From positions 1,116,001 to 1,180,000 of the forward strand of contig CAWCPQ010000001.1 of assembly GCA_963797535.1 (NCBI GenBank): DNA of 64,000 nucleotides. The letters run 5' to 3'. The stretch comes from JAWWOL01 sp963797535. GTDB taxonomy: Bacteria > Actinomycetota > Actinomycetes > JAWWOL01. Below, piece by piece: positions 55,008 through 63,789 of the stretch. A program made the translations under genes and the position numbers. Below the pieces are notes generated by a model. The model searched no databases. It was not told where the DNA came from and was given only the letters and a program-made list of their open reading frames with translations. Numbering within the stretch: position 1 is the stretch's first letter; every line of letters begins with the position of its first letter.

Positions 55008-55865
55008 CTAGATCCCGACGGTGTGCCAGACGGTCTTGGTCTCCAGGAACGCCGAGACGCGCTCGAGACCCGGCTCCGCCCACCAGTCGTCGCCCAACGG
55101 TGGCAGCACGCGCTTGACGTTGTCGGCTGCTCCTCGGCGCAAACCAGCCACGTCGTCAGCTCCGGCCAGATCGATGGCATTCACGTCCATGTGCGCAGCG
55201 AGCCCGGGTGCCAGCTCCGCCGTGAGGCCGGTCAAGATGTTGACCACGCCCCCTGGCACGTCGGAGGTCGCCAGCACCTCGGCGAGGGTGACAGCGGGCA
55301 GCGGCTGCCGCTCGCTGGCCACCACGACCGTGGTGTTGCCGGTGACGATCGCGGGAGCGAGCACGGACACGAGCCCCAGCAGAGAGGGCGTCTGCGGCGC
55401 TACCAGGACGACGACGCCGGTCGGTTCCGGCGTCGAGAAGTTGTAGAAGCGGCCGACGACGGGGTTGCTTGATCCCAGCACCGCGGTGATCTTGTCGGCC
55501 CAGCCGGCGTACCAGACCCAACGGTCAATGGCCGCTCCCACCTCACGTTGCGCCTCCTCGGGCGAGAGTCCACCGGTGAGCGCAATCTCATCAGCGAACT
55601 GCAACCGTCGGCCTTCCAGCAGCTCGGCCACCCGGTAGAGCACCTGGCCCCGGTTGTAGGCAGTCTTCTTCGACCAGGACGGGAAGGCCGAACGCGCTGC
55701 GACCACTGCGTCCCTGGCATCCTTGCGGGAAGCCTGTGCCGCATTCGCCAGAAAGCGGCCGTCCGGCGTGGTCACCTCGTAGGTCCGGCCGGACTCCGAG
55801 CGCGGGAATTCACCTGCTACATAGAGCTTGTAGGTCTTGCGCACCTCGATCCGGTCATCCGGCAC
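55008..55865 (-). CDS. Short aldehyde-dehydrogenase-like protein without the catalytic half
   Basis: A 285-aa protein matching only the NAD-binding part of aldehyde dehydrogenases (TYKLYVAGEFPRSESGR, IDRWVWYAGWADK, EPTGVVVLVAPQTP, VPGGVVNILTG). The catalytic Glu and Cys segments are missing and the end (SAFLETKTVWHTVGI) looks natural. The GTG at 55865 has GGGGAGGA upstream and overlaps the full-length dehydrogenase gene by 11 bases. The same short-plus-full pair occurs next to deoC in other actinomycetes, so it is probably a functional partner rather than a fragment. Confidence 0.8.
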   Translation of the reverse strand: MPDDRIEVRKTYKLYVAGEFPRSESGRTYEVTTPDGRFLANAAQASRKDARDAVVAARSAFPSWSKKTAYNRGQVLYRVAELLEGRRLQFADEIALTGGLSPEEAQREVGAAIDRWVWYAGWADKITAVLGSSNPVVGRFYNFSTPEPTGVVVLVAPQTPSLLGLVSVLAPAIVTGNTTVVVASERQPLPAVTLAEVLATSDVPGGVVNILTGLTAELAPGLAAHMDVNAIDLAGADDVAGLRRGAADNVKRVLPPLGDDWWAEPGLERVSAFLETKTVWHTVGI

Positions 55866-57306
55866 GGCGATCCTCCCCCGCCAGGTAGGCTGCCAGCCCG
55901 GCGGCCCCGCCCTCACGTCCGAACCCGGACTCCTTGTAGCCACCAAACGGCGAGGCGGGGTCGAACCGGTTGAAGGTGTTCGCCCAGATCACCCCCGCCC
56001 GCAGTCGTTGTGCAACCCAGAGACTGCGCGAACCCTTGTCGGTCCAGATCCCGGCCGACAGCCCGTACGGCGTGTTGTTGGCCTTCTCCACCGCCTCCGC
56101 AGGGGTACGGAACGTCAGCACCGACAGGACGGGACCGAAGATCTCCTCCCTGGCGATGCGGTGCGACTGCGCAACATCAGTGAAAATTGTTGGTGCGTAC
56201 CAGTACCCGCTGTCCGGCAGCGCGCAGTCGGCTGACCACTTCGTCGCACCCTCGTCCACGCCGGAGTCCGCCAGCTCCAGGATCCGTGCGAGCTGGGCGG
56301 CCGAGTTGATCGCGCCAATGTCGGTGTTCTTGTCCATCGGGTCGCCCAGGCGCAGCGTGCTCACGCGCCGCTTCAGCTTGTCCATCAACGGTTCCAGCAC
56401 GGATTCCTGTACGAGCAGGCGTGAGCCGGCGCAACAGACGTGACCCTGGTTGAAGAAGATCCCGTTGACGATGCCCTCGACCGCCTCGTCCATGGGCGCG
56501 TCATCGAAGACGATGTTCGCCGCCTTGCCACCGAGCTCCAGGGTGATCTTCGTCGAGGTCCCCGCCAACGACCGCAGGATCTCCTTGCCCACCTCGGTCG
56601 AGCCGGTGAAGGCAACCTTGTCGACGCCGGGGTGCGACACCAACGACCGACCGGTCTCTCCGGCGCCGGTCAGGATGTTGACCACCCCGGCCGGCAGGTC
56701 GGCTTGCTGGCAGATCTCCGCGAACAGCAACGCTGTCAATGGTGTCGTCTCCGCCGGCTTGAGCACCACGGTGTTGCCGGCGGCCAGTGCTGGCGCGATC
56801 TTCCAGGCCAGCATGAGCAGCGGGAAGTTCCACGGGATGACTTGAGCGGCAACACCCAGCGGCCGAGGCGCAGCGCCGAGCCCCACGTAGGACAACTTGT
56901 CCGCCCAGCCGGCGTTGTAGAAGAAGTACGCCGCTGCCAACGGGATGTCGACGTCGCGGGACTCGCGGATCGGCTTGCCGTTGTCGAGCGTCTCCACCAC
57001 GGCGAACTCACGCGAGCGCTCCTGCAGAAGGCGGGCGATCCTGAACAGATACTTTCCGCGCTCCCGGCCGGGCATCCGCCCCCAGACGCTGTCGGCGGCC
57101 GAACGAGCGGCTTCGACGGCTCGGTCCACGTCGTCGGCGCCCGCCATCGCCACCTCGGCCAGCACCTCTTCCGTTGCCGGGTTGACGGTCTTGAACGCCG
57201 TCTTGCTCAGCGGGTCCACGAACTCACCGCCGATGAACAGCCCGTACGACGACCGCAGTCGCGCCACGTCACGCGACTCGGGTGCCGGCGCATAGTCCCA
57301 GGTCAT
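55855..57306 (-). CDS. Aldehyde dehydrogenase (full length)
   Basis: Oxidises an aldehyde to the acid with NAD(P). 483 aa. The catalytic Glu is E257 (TLELGGKAA) and the nucleophile C291 (NQGHVCCAGSR); VIPWNFPLLMLAWKIAPALAAGN and EEIFGPVLSVL are family motifs. It lies 3 bases after deoC, so acetaldehyde released by DeoC is the expected substrate, turning deoxyribose into acetate. Confidence 0.92.
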   Translation of the reverse strand: MTWDYAPAPESRDVARLRSSYGLFIGGEFVDPLSKTAFKTVNPATEEVLAEVAMAGADDVDRAVEAARSAADSVWGRMPGRERGKYLFRIARLLQERSREFAVVETLDNGKPIRESRDVDIPLAAAYFFYNAGWADKLSYVGLGAAPRPLGVAAQVIPWNFPLLMLAWKIAPALAAGNTVVLKPAETTPLTALLFAEICQQADLPAGVVNILTGAGETGRSLVSHPGVDKVAFTGSTEVGKEILRSLAGTSTKITLELGGKAANIVFDDAPMDEAVEGIVNGIFFNQGHVCCAGSRLLVQESVLEPLMDKLKRRVSTLRLGDPMDKNTDIGAINSAAQLARILELADSGVDEGATKWSADCALPDSGYWYAPTIFTDVAQSHRIAREEIFGPVLSVLTFRTPAEAVEKANNTPYGLSAGIWTDKGSRSLWVAQRLRAGVIWANTFNRFDPASPFGGYKESGFGREGGAAGLAAYLAGEDRRAG

Positions 57307-57309
57307 GGC

Positions 57310-58257
57310 TCAGTCCAGGGTGTAGTAGTCGGAGCCGCCGTAGCGACCGGTGGTCAACTTGGTGCGCTGCATGAGCAGGTCGTTGAGCAGGCTGGACGCA
57401 CCGATCCGGAACAGGTCGGGGGTCAGCCACTCCTCGCCGCAGGTCTCCTTGACCACGACGAGGTACTTGATCGCGTCCTTGGCGGTACGGATCCCGCCGG
57501 CCACCTTGACGCCGATCTTGTCCCCGGAGACGCCGGCAAAGTCGCGTACTGCCTCGAGCATCACCAGGGCGACCGGCAGCGTCGAGGCCGGCGACACCTT
57601 GCCCGTGGACGTCTTGATGAAATCCGCGCCGGCCAGCATCGCGAGCCATGAGGCGCGACGGACGTTGTCGTAGGTTGCGAGCTCGCCGGTCTCGAGAATG
57701 ACCTTGAGGTGAGCGCTGCCGCACGCCTCCTTGACTGCGACGATCTCGTCGAAAACCCGTTGGTAGCAGCCGGAAAGGAACGCCCCACGGTCGATAACCA
57801 TGTCGATCTCGTCCGCTCCGCCGGCCACGGCCTCGGCAGTGTCGGCGAGCTTGACCGCCAACGACGACCGGCCGGAGGGGAAGGCCGTCGCCACGCTGGC
57901 AGCCTTGACGCCGCTGCCCCGGAGCCGGTTGGCGACGGTGGGGATCAGGTCGGGATAGACACACACCGCGGCCACGGACGGGGCTCCGTCGCCGGGCCGG
58001 ATCGCCTTGGTGCACAAGGCAGCAACTTTGCCTGCCGTGTCGGCGCCCTCGAGCGTGGTCAGGTCGACCATCCGAATGGCCAGGTCGAGTGCTCGCGCCT
58101 TGGCAACGGTCTTGATGCTGCGCGTGCCGAGAGAGTCGACCCGCGCCTGCGCGCCCACCTCGTCGACCCCTGGCAACCCGTGCAGGAACTGCCGCAGCGA
58201 CGACTCCGACCCACCGGCCTCCGCGAAGCCGGCATGAGCCGGCAGGGTGATGCTCAT
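57310..58257 (-). CDS. deoC: Deoxyribose-phosphate aldolase
   Basis: Cleaves 2-deoxyribose-5-phosphate to acetaldehyde and glyceraldehyde-3-phosphate. 315 aa. The Schiff-base Lys is K215 (ADFIKTSTGK) and the second active Lys is K251 (GVKVAGGIRT); VATAFPSG and EIDMVIDRG are further marks. It is slightly longer than E. coli DeoC because of an N-terminal extension, as in other actinomycetes. It overlaps the mutase stop by four bases (ATGA). Confidence 0.95.
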   Translation of the reverse strand: MSITLPAHAGFAEAGGSESSLRQFLHGLPGVDEVGAQARVDSLGTRSIKTVAKARALDLAIRMVDLTTLEGADTAGKVAALCTKAIRPGDGAPSVAAVCVYPDLIPTVANRLRGSGVKAASVATAFPSGRSSLAVKLADTAEAVAGGADEIDMVIDRGAFLSGCYQRVFDEIVAVKEACGSAHLKVILETGELATYDNVRRASWLAMLAGADFIKTSTGKVSPASTLPVALVMLEAVRDFAGVSGDKIGVKVAGGIRTAKDAIKYLVVVKETCGEEWLTPDLFRIGASSLLNDLLMQRTKLTTGRYGGSDYYTLD

Positions 58258-59897
58258 CTGCCCACTATGCCCCGCAGATCGGCCTCGAGCGCTGCGAGCT
58301 CAGCGGCGGCGGCGGCCCGGGCCTCGATCACCGTCGATGTCACGGGCACGACAACCTCGAGATAGGCCTTCAGCTTGGGCTCGGTCCCGCTGGGCCGGAC
58401 CACCACCCGCGCTGTCGGTTCGGCATCCGGGCCAAGACTGAAGATCAATCCGTCCGTCGGTGGCAGCCCGTTGCGGCCATCCAGCAGGTCGACGATGCTC
58501 GCGACCGGCAGGCCACCCAGAGCCGACGGCAACGCCGCGCGGAGAAGGGCCATCGCCTCGGCGATCTCTTCGATCGATTCGACTCGCAGCGCCCACTGCG
58601 CGGTGGCGTGCAGGCCATGCTCCCAAGCCAGCTCGTCGAGACGGTCGAGCAGGGTACGGCCGTCTTCCTTGAGGTCGGCCGCCATCTCGGCGATGGCCAG
58701 CGCCGCGCTGATGCCGTCCTTGTCGCGCACCACGCCGGGGCCTCGTACGGCGCCGACGCAGTAGCCGAGCGCCTCCTCGTACCCGAAGACGAAGCCCTTG
58801 CCGGGCAGCTCGGCCCGCACGATCCACTTGAAGCCAGTGAGTGTCTCGACGTAGCCAACGCCGTGTGCGGCCGCCATCCGACGCAGCATCGTGGAGGAGA
58901 CGATGGTTGTTGCTACGAGGCGATCCGGCCCGCTGGTGTGGGTCAGAACGTGGTCGGCAAGCAGGACGCCGAGCTCGTCCCCGGTCAGAACCCGGTCGCC
59001 GACGGCGACACAGCAGCGGTCGGCGTCCGGGTCGTTGGCGATGACCAGGTCTGCCCCGATGGCATCGCCGAGGGCGAGAGCGAAGTCCAGCGCACCGTCC
59101 TCCTCGGGGTTGGGGAACGGCACGGTGGGGAAGTCCGGGTCGGGCGCAGCCTGCGCGGAAACCACTGCCGGCGTTGGAAACCCGGCCACCTCAAACACCC
59201 GCAGCAGCACGTCAGCACCCACGCCGTGCAACGGGGTGTAGGCGACTCGCAGGTCGCGCGCCGACGACAGTGACTGAGCCGCGACGGCAGCCACGTAGGC
59301 CTCGACAAGCTCGTCGCCGAGAACCCCCCAGCCCGGTGCCCGCGGCACGTCCACCAGCCGCCCCACGGCATCCATCGCCGCCGAGATCTCAACGTCAGCA
59401 GGGGGAATGATCTGCGCGCCGTCACCGAGGTAGACCTTGTAGCCGTTGTCGGTCGCGGGGTTGTGGCTGGCGGTGACCATGACCCCGGCGGAGCAGCCCA
59501 GCCGCAGGATCGCGTACGCGAGAACCGGCGTCGGCACCGGCCGCGGGAACAGCAACGCGTCGAGCCCGGCTCCTCGCAGCACCTCGACCGTGTCGATCGC
59601 GAACATGTCCGAGTCGTGCCGTGCGTCGAAGGCCACCACCACCCGACCACCGCCGTGCGCCGTGACGTACGCAGCCAGGCCGGCGGCAGCGCGGGTCACG
59701 GTCGCGCGGTTCATCCGGTTGGGACCGGCCCCGAGCTGCCCGCGCAACCCGGCCGTACCGAACTGCAGCCGCCCAGCGAAGCGATCGGCGATCTCGTCCC
59801 AGTCCTTGCGGCCGATCAGCAGCGACAGCTCGTTGCGGGTCCGCGGATCCGGGTCGTCGGAGATCCAGCGCATCGCTGCGGTGCTGAGGTCGCTCAC
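58254..59897 (-). CDS. Phospho-sugar mutase (phosphopentomutase/phosphoglucomutase type)
   Basis: A 547-aa alpha-D-phosphohexomutase-superfamily enzyme. Phospho-Ser S144 lies in VTASHNPATDNGYKVY, magnesium is held by NDPDADRC, the sugar loop is GYEEALGYCVG, and VVRPSGTEPKLKAYLEV closes domain 4. Its position before deoC suggests it converts deoxyribose-1-phosphate from DeoA into the 5-phosphate, replacing DeoB. Phosphoglucomutase activity is also possible. Confidence 0.9.
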   Translation of the reverse strand: MSDLSTAAMRWISDDPDPRTRNELSLLIGRKDWDEIADRFAGRLQFGTAGLRGQLGAGPNRMNRATVTRAAAGLAAYVTAHGGGRVVVAFDARHDSDMFAIDTVEVLRGAGLDALLFPRPVPTPVLAYAILRLGCSAGVMVTASHNPATDNGYKVYLGDGAQIIPPADVEISAAMDAVGRLVDVPRAPGWGVLGDELVEAYVAAVAAQSLSSARDLRVAYTPLHGVGADVLLRVFEVAGFPTPAVVSAQAAPDPDFPTVPFPNPEEDGALDFALALGDAIGADLVIANDPDADRCCVAVGDRVLTGDELGVLLADHVLTHTSGPDRLVATTIVSSTMLRRMAAAHGVGYVETLTGFKWIVRAELPGKGFVFGYEEALGYCVGAVRGPGVVRDKDGISAALAIAEMAADLKEDGRTLLDRLDELAWEHGLHATAQWALRVESIEEIAEAMALLRAALPSALGGLPVASIVDLLDGRNGLPPTDGLIFSLGPDAEPTARVVVRPSGTEPKLKAYLEVVVPVTSTVIEARAAAAAELAALEADLRGIVGR

Positions 59898-60625
59898 GCC
59901 GGCCTGATCTGGGCGGTCGCGGCCAGCAGCGCCGGCAGCTCACCGAGCTCGGCGATCTCCAGCACCCGCGGATGGCCGTTCCAGCCGCCGACGTGCTCGT
60001 GCTCCCAGTTCAGGTGGTAGGGCACGTGGACGGCGCGGGCGCCCAGCTCGATCACCGGTACGACGTCGCTGCGGATGCTGTTGCCCACCATGAGGAACCG
60101 CTCCGGCGGACAGCTCAGGACCCGGAGCAGCTCGGCGTACTTCTCGACGCTCTTCTCGCTGATGATCTCGACGTGGTCGAAGGCGCTGGCGAGCCCGGAC
60201 TGGTCGAGCTTGCGCTCCTGGTCCAGCAGGTCACCCTTGGTGACCAGAACCACCCGGTGACCGCCGGCGCGGATCGCCCACACCGCCTCGGCGGCACCCG
60301 GCAGCAGCTCGACCGGGGTGCTGATCATGGCGCGGGAGAGGTCGAGGATCTGTTCGATCAAGGCGGCGTGCAACTGCGGTCCGGCCAGCTGGGCAGCCGT
60401 CTCGATGGCGGACAGCGCGAAGCCCTTGATGCCGTACCCGAACAGGGTCAGGTTGCCACGCTCGACCCGGCTGAGGGTGGCGTCGACCAGCTCGGGGTCG
60501 GCGAAGTCGGCCATGAGCGCACGGAAGTGCTCCTGTGCAGCGTGGAACAGGTCCTCGCAGCGCCACAACGTGTCGTCGCCGTCCAGCCCGACGACATCAA
60601 TCGGCTGGTCCTCGTCACCCCACAC
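59894..60625 (-). CDS. HAD-family hydrolase
   Basis: A 243-aa haloacid-dehalogenase-type phosphatase. Motif I is GLDGDDTLW with D15 and D17, motif II VLVTKGD, motif III a Lys in SEKSVEKYAE and motif IV MVGNSIRSDV. The GTG start lacks a clear ribosome site. Its stop overlaps the mutase start by four bases, so it heads the mutase-deoC-dehydrogenase operon. A sugar or nucleotide monophosphate substrate fits the context but is unproven. Confidence 0.88.
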   Translation of the reverse strand: MWGDEDQPIDVVGLDGDDTLWRCEDLFHAAQEHFRALMADFADPELVDATLSRVERGNLTLFGYGIKGFALSAIETAAQLAGPQLHAALIEQILDLSRAMISTPVELLPGAAEAVWAIRAGGHRVVLVTKGDLLDQERKLDQSGLASAFDHVEIISEKSVEKYAELLRVLSCPPERFLMVGNSIRSDVVPVIELGARAVHVPYHLNWEHEHVGGWNGHPRVLEIAELGELPALLAATAQIRPA

Positions 60626-60716
60626 CAGGTAAGTCTGTCATGACGCCGTTGGCTTGCGGATAGTGAGGGCGGGCAGGATACCGTGCAGGGGTGGCTGCCG
60701 TGAGCGAAACTTGCCG

Positions 60717-61217
60717 ATGCTGCTGACCGGGACCGACGATGCCTATCGCCGGCTGTCCGCTCGGCTGGAGGGCCTCGGTCAGGACGAGTACCTGTGGCAG
60801 CCGACGGCCTCCTCCTGGACCATCCGGCCGGTCGAGGACCGGTGGGTCGCGGACTGGGCCGATCCGGATCCCGATCCCGCGCCCATCACCACGATTGCGT
60901 GGCGGATGTGGCACATCGGGCTCCAGTGCCTCACCTCGTACGTGTCCCCGTCGTTGGGCGACTGGCCGCTGTCGGTCCAGGGCCGCGCCTGGTTCGGCGA
61001 GGTCGCCCCAGCGCTCGACGCACTGGCGACGTCGTACGACGTCTTCCGCGCCCGCATCGTTGACCTCGGGGACGACGGCCTGCGAACACAGCTGGGGCCG
61101 GCGTGGGGCTCGTACGCCGAATCGACCTGGGCCGACCTGGTCGTGCACGCCCTGGACGAGCTGTCCCACCACGGCGCTGAGATCGCCCTGCTGCGCGACC
61201 TCTACCCGCACCGATGA
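60717..61217 (+). CDS. DinB-like (DinB_2) protein
   Basis: A 166-aa four-helix-bundle protein of the DinB/YfiT superfamily. Metal-binding His residues are likely those in WRMWHIG and ELSHHGAEI, with WQPTASSWTIRPVEDRWVADW at the start. In actinomycetes such proteins are often thiol (mycothiol)-dependent transferases. The ATG at 60717 is the best start by family; no strong ribosome site is seen. It is coupled to the NUDIX gene (ATGA overlap). Confidence 0.8.
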   Translation: MLLTGTDDAYRRLSARLEGLGQDEYLWQPTASSWTIRPVEDRWVADWADPDPDPAPITTIAWRMWHIGLQCLTSYVSPSLGDWPLSVQGRAWFGEVAPALDALATSYDVFRARIVDLGDDGLRTQLGPAWGSYAESTWADLVVHALDELSHHGAEIALLRDLYPHR

Positions 61218-61669
61218 CGAGCGAGCGATTTCGCCTGTCGGCTGCGGTGTACGGGGTGGTGGTCCAGGACGGTCGGATGCTGCTGATCCGCCGGGCCGGC
61301 ACGCGCTACCGCGACGGGCAGCTCAGTGTCCCGGCCGGACATCTCGACGGGGGCGAGGACGCGGTCAGTGGGATGCTTCGCGAGCTGCGCGAGGAGGTCT
61401 GCATCGAGGCCGACCGGGAAGCGTGCCGCCTCGCTGTGGTCATGCACAGGGCGCCGGAGTCCGAGGGCGACAGCGAGTACGTCGACCTGTTCTTCACCAT
61501 CGGACGCTGGTCCGGCAGCCCCACCATCGGCGAGCCGGACAAGTGCAGCGAGCTGGTCTGGGTTGACCCGGACGACCTGCCCGACGACGTCGTCGACTAC
61601 GTATCCGTTGCTCTGCAGGCAATCCGCGACGGCCGGCCCCTGGTCACCCTCGGATGGGAGAGCCCATGA
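61214..61669 (+). CDS. NUDIX hydrolase
   Basis: A 151-aa pyrophosphohydrolase. The NUDIX box starts at G42 and runs G-x5-E48-x7-R56-E-L-R-E60-E61-V-C63-I; the usual Gly before the last hydrophobic is Cys63. All metal-binding Glu are kept, so it should be active. The substrate (nucleoside diphosphate derivative) is unknown. It overlaps both neighbours by four bases, in a three-gene operon. Confidence 0.9.
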   Translation: MTSERFRLSAAVYGVVVQDGRMLLIRRAGTRYRDGQLSVPAGHLDGGEDAVSGMLRELREEVCIEADREACRLAVVMHRAPESEGDSEYVDLFFTIGRWSGSPTIGEPDKCSELVWVDPDDLPDDVVDYVSVALQAIRDGRPLVTLGWESP

Positions 61670-61980
61670 AGGCGACTCCGGCCGGCCCGCGCCAGGGCGA
61701 CGTCGGCGACGCGACCTACCGGGTCTCGTACTGGCGGCAGCGCCATGTCGACGACTACGCCGACCGACCGGCCAACCTCGAACAGATCGACATGGCCTGG
61801 GAGAGCGAAGAATGGCTGCTGTCAGGTGGCAACGTCTTCGAGGCCCTGACCTGGGCCGACGAGGGTGCCGACGGCTGGCAGGTCACCGAGGTCTGCGTGG
61901 TCGTGCCCGACACGTTCGGCAAGGCGGTCGGCCTGGTCCGGCTGCAGGGCTACGACCCGACCGCGGACGAAGGCTGCTGA
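61666..61980 (+). CDS. Small uncharacterised protein
   Basis: A 104-aa soluble acidic protein that I do not recognise. SYWRQRHVDDYADRPAN and the aromatic NVFEALTWADEGADGWQVTEV give a small alpha/beta look. The ATG at 61666 is fixed by its ATGA overlap with the NUDIX stop, and GGGAGAG lies upstream. It is the last gene before the tandem hairpin repeats. Confidence 0.6.
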   Translation: MKATPAGPRQGDVGDATYRVSYWRQRHVDDYADRPANLEQIDMAWESEEWLLSGGNVFEALTWADEGADGWQVTEVCVVVPDTFGKAVGLVRLQGYDPTADEGC

Positions 61981-62032
61981 GTCCACCACCGCGTCGGCGC
62001 CCGCGTCGCATGGTGTGGTCTCGCCCACTGTA

Positions 62033-62154
62033 TGAGTTGCTGCAGAGCTGCTGCGCGGATGCCCGCAACTCAGGAGCTGCGGCAGAGCTGCTGCGCCGGA
62101 TGCCCGCAGCTCAGGAGCTGCTGCAGAGGTGCTGGCACCTATGCCCGCAACTCA
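62033..62154. repeat. Three tandem 40-41-bp hairpin repeats
   Basis: Units are 62033-62072, 62073-62113 and 62114-62154. Each starts with a GAG-Y-TGC arm and ends GCCCGCA-R-CTCA, so each can fold on itself, with CAGAGCTGCTGC-like sequence inside. Unit 1 arms are GAGTTGC/GCAACTC and unit 2 arms GAGCTGC/GCAGCTC: both sides changed together. Unit 3 has one mismatch. The array fills the 191-base gap between two convergent genes and may serve as a two-way terminator. Confidence 0.8.
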
Positions 62155-62171
62155 TCAGCAGGTCATACGTG

Positions 62172-62828
62172 TTACAGGCGCAGCGCAACCGCCCGGCACG
62201 GCGCACCATCCGCGTCGGTCAGCCTGAGCGGCAGCACGCTCAGGAGGTACGGGCCGGTGCCCAGATCCTCGAGCCCACAGAGGTTCTCGACGATCACGCC
62301 GTCGACCGCAGCGATCAGCCGGTGGGACGCGAACCCGTCAGCCGGCGCCCGGTCGAAGCGGGTCTCGTCAAGGTTGGGCGCGTCCAGGGCGAAGGTACGG
62401 ACCCCATGCTCGAGCGCCCGAGCACAGGCGGAGGACTCCAGGTAGGGGTGGTCGAAGTAGGCGTCCGTGCCCCGACGATCCGACCAGCCGGTCCACAGCA
62501 CCAGCGCAGCGTCCGGGCCGAGCCGGGACTCCAGCGGTGCCAGAAGATTCCAGCCGATCACCGACCGGGGCGGCATGCCTCGTACATCCAGCACTACGAG
62601 CCGGCAGACGAAGCGTTCGAGCGGCAGCTGGTCGATCCGCAGACCGTCCTCGGCGAAGTGCCAGGGCGCGTCGACGTGGGTGCCGGTCTGCGAACCCATC
62701 GAGATCTGCTGTACGTGGAATCCCTCGCCGGCAATGGTCGTCGCCGGCGACGAGACGAATACCGGGTCACCGGGATAGACCTGCGTCGAGGCGTCGAGCG
62801 GGATCGAAAGGTCGACGACCTCAACCAC
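62172..62828 (-). CDS. Cyclase family protein (kynurenine formamidase-like)
   Basis: A 218-aa metal-dependent hydrolase of the cyclase family. The metal signature is seen as QTGTHVDAPWHF, after VYPGDPVF, and LWTGWSDRRGTDAYFDHPYL follows. The GTG at 62828 overlaps the ureohydrolase stop by 8 bases. Family members hydrolyse N-formylkynurenine, isatin or other cyclic amides. Here the ureohydrolase and glutamine-synthetase-family neighbours suggest amine or guanidine nitrogen catabolism. Confidence 0.87.
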   Translation of the reverse strand: MVEVVDLSIPLDASTQVYPGDPVFVSSPATTIAGEGFHVQQISMGSQTGTHVDAPWHFAEDGLRIDQLPLERFVCRLVVLDVRGMPPRSVIGWNLLAPLESRLGPDAALVLWTGWSDRRGTDAYFDHPYLESSACARALEHGVRTFALDAPNLDETRFDRAPADGFASHRLIAAVDGVIVENLCGLEDLGTGPYLLSVLPLRLTDADGAPCRAVALRL

Positions 62829-63789
62829 GAGATGCCTGCAGCGCAAGCAGAGCCAGGAACTCGTACGCCACGTTGGCGCCGGCCAAAGCGGTGAGCTCTG
62901 CGTGGTCATAGGCCGGGGCGACCTCGACTACGTCACCGCCGACGAGATGAAGCCCGTCGAGGCCGCGCAGGATCATCTGCAGCTCACGGGTGGTCAGGCC
63001 ACCGGGCTCGGGAGTGCCGGTTCCGGGCGCGTGCGCGGGGTCGAGCACGTCGATGTCGACGCTGAGATAGACCGGGCGGCTTCCCACCCGCTCGCGAATC
63101 CGGTCGACGGCAGCATCCGGCCCGTGCCGTGCTACCTCCATCGTGGTGATCGCGGCGAAGCCCAGATCGCGGTCGCTGTCCAGGTCGGTCTGGGCGTAGA
63201 GCGGGCCGCGAATGCCTACGTGCGCTGAAGACTCGAGCGCCAGCAGTCCTTCCTCGGTCGCCCGGCGAAACGGCGTCCCGTGGGTGTACGGCGCGCCGAA
63301 GTAGGTGTCCCAGGTGTCCAGGTGCGCGTCGAAGTGCACCAGTGCGATCGGCCCGTGCTGAGCATGCAGCGCCCGTAGCAGCGGCAGCGCGATGGTGTGG
63401 TCGCCGCCCAGGGTGACGATCATGTCCGCCCTGGTCAGCAACGACCTGGCGGCCTTCTCGATCGTCTCGACCGCCTCGAGCAGGTTGAACGGGTTGACCC
63501 CGATGTCGCCGGCGTCGGCGACCTGGTGCACCTCCCATGGGTGCACGTCGAGCTGAGGGTGGAACGGACGCAGCAGCTTGGAGCCGGCTCGCAGAGCCTG
63601 GGGGCCGAAGCGGGCGCCCGGCCGGTAGGTCGTACCACTGTCGAACGGCACCCCGAGGATTGCGACAGCTGCGCGGCTGACCTGGTCCAGCCGCGGCAGC
63701 CGGGCGAAGGTGTCCGGGCCGGCGAAGCGCGGGACCTCGAGGCCGGCCGGGGGGCCGATCGGCGTGGTGGGGTCGCGCGGCTCGGTCAC
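62821..63789 (-). CDS. Ureohydrolase (agmatinase/guanidinobutyrase-like), second copy
   Basis: A 322-aa arginase-superfamily enzyme with LGGDHTIALP, HFDAHLDTWD and SVDIDVLDPAHAPGTGTPE supplying all metal ligands. The GTG at 63789 overlaps the upstream glutamine-synthetase-like stop as GTGA. It is a different subgroup from the riboswitch-linked enzyme at 27759-28848: its N-terminus is shorter (GLEVPRFAGPDTFARLPRL). With a gamma-glutamyl ligase-like neighbour, polyamine or guanidino-acid breakdown is likely. Confidence 0.9.
   Translation of the reverse strand: MTEPRDPTTPIGPPAGLEVPRFAGPDTFARLPRLDQVSRAAVAILGVPFDSGTTYRPGARFGPQALRAGSKLLRPFHPQLDVHPWEVHQVADAGDIGVNPFNLLEAVETIEKAARSLLTRADMIVTLGGDHTIALPLLRALHAQHGPIALVHFDAHLDTWDTYFGAPYTHGTPFRRATEEGLLALESSAHVGIRGPLYAQTDLDSDRDLGFAAITTMEVARHGPDAAVDRIRERVGSRPVYLSVDIDVLDPAHAPGTGTPEPGGLTTRELQMILRGLDGLHLVGGDVVEVAPAYDHAELTALAGANVAYEFLALLALQASRG

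Noticed and set aside
62033..62154. Tandem repeats as a CRISPR array
   Set aside because: The units are directly adjacent with no unique spacers, and no cas genes are present.
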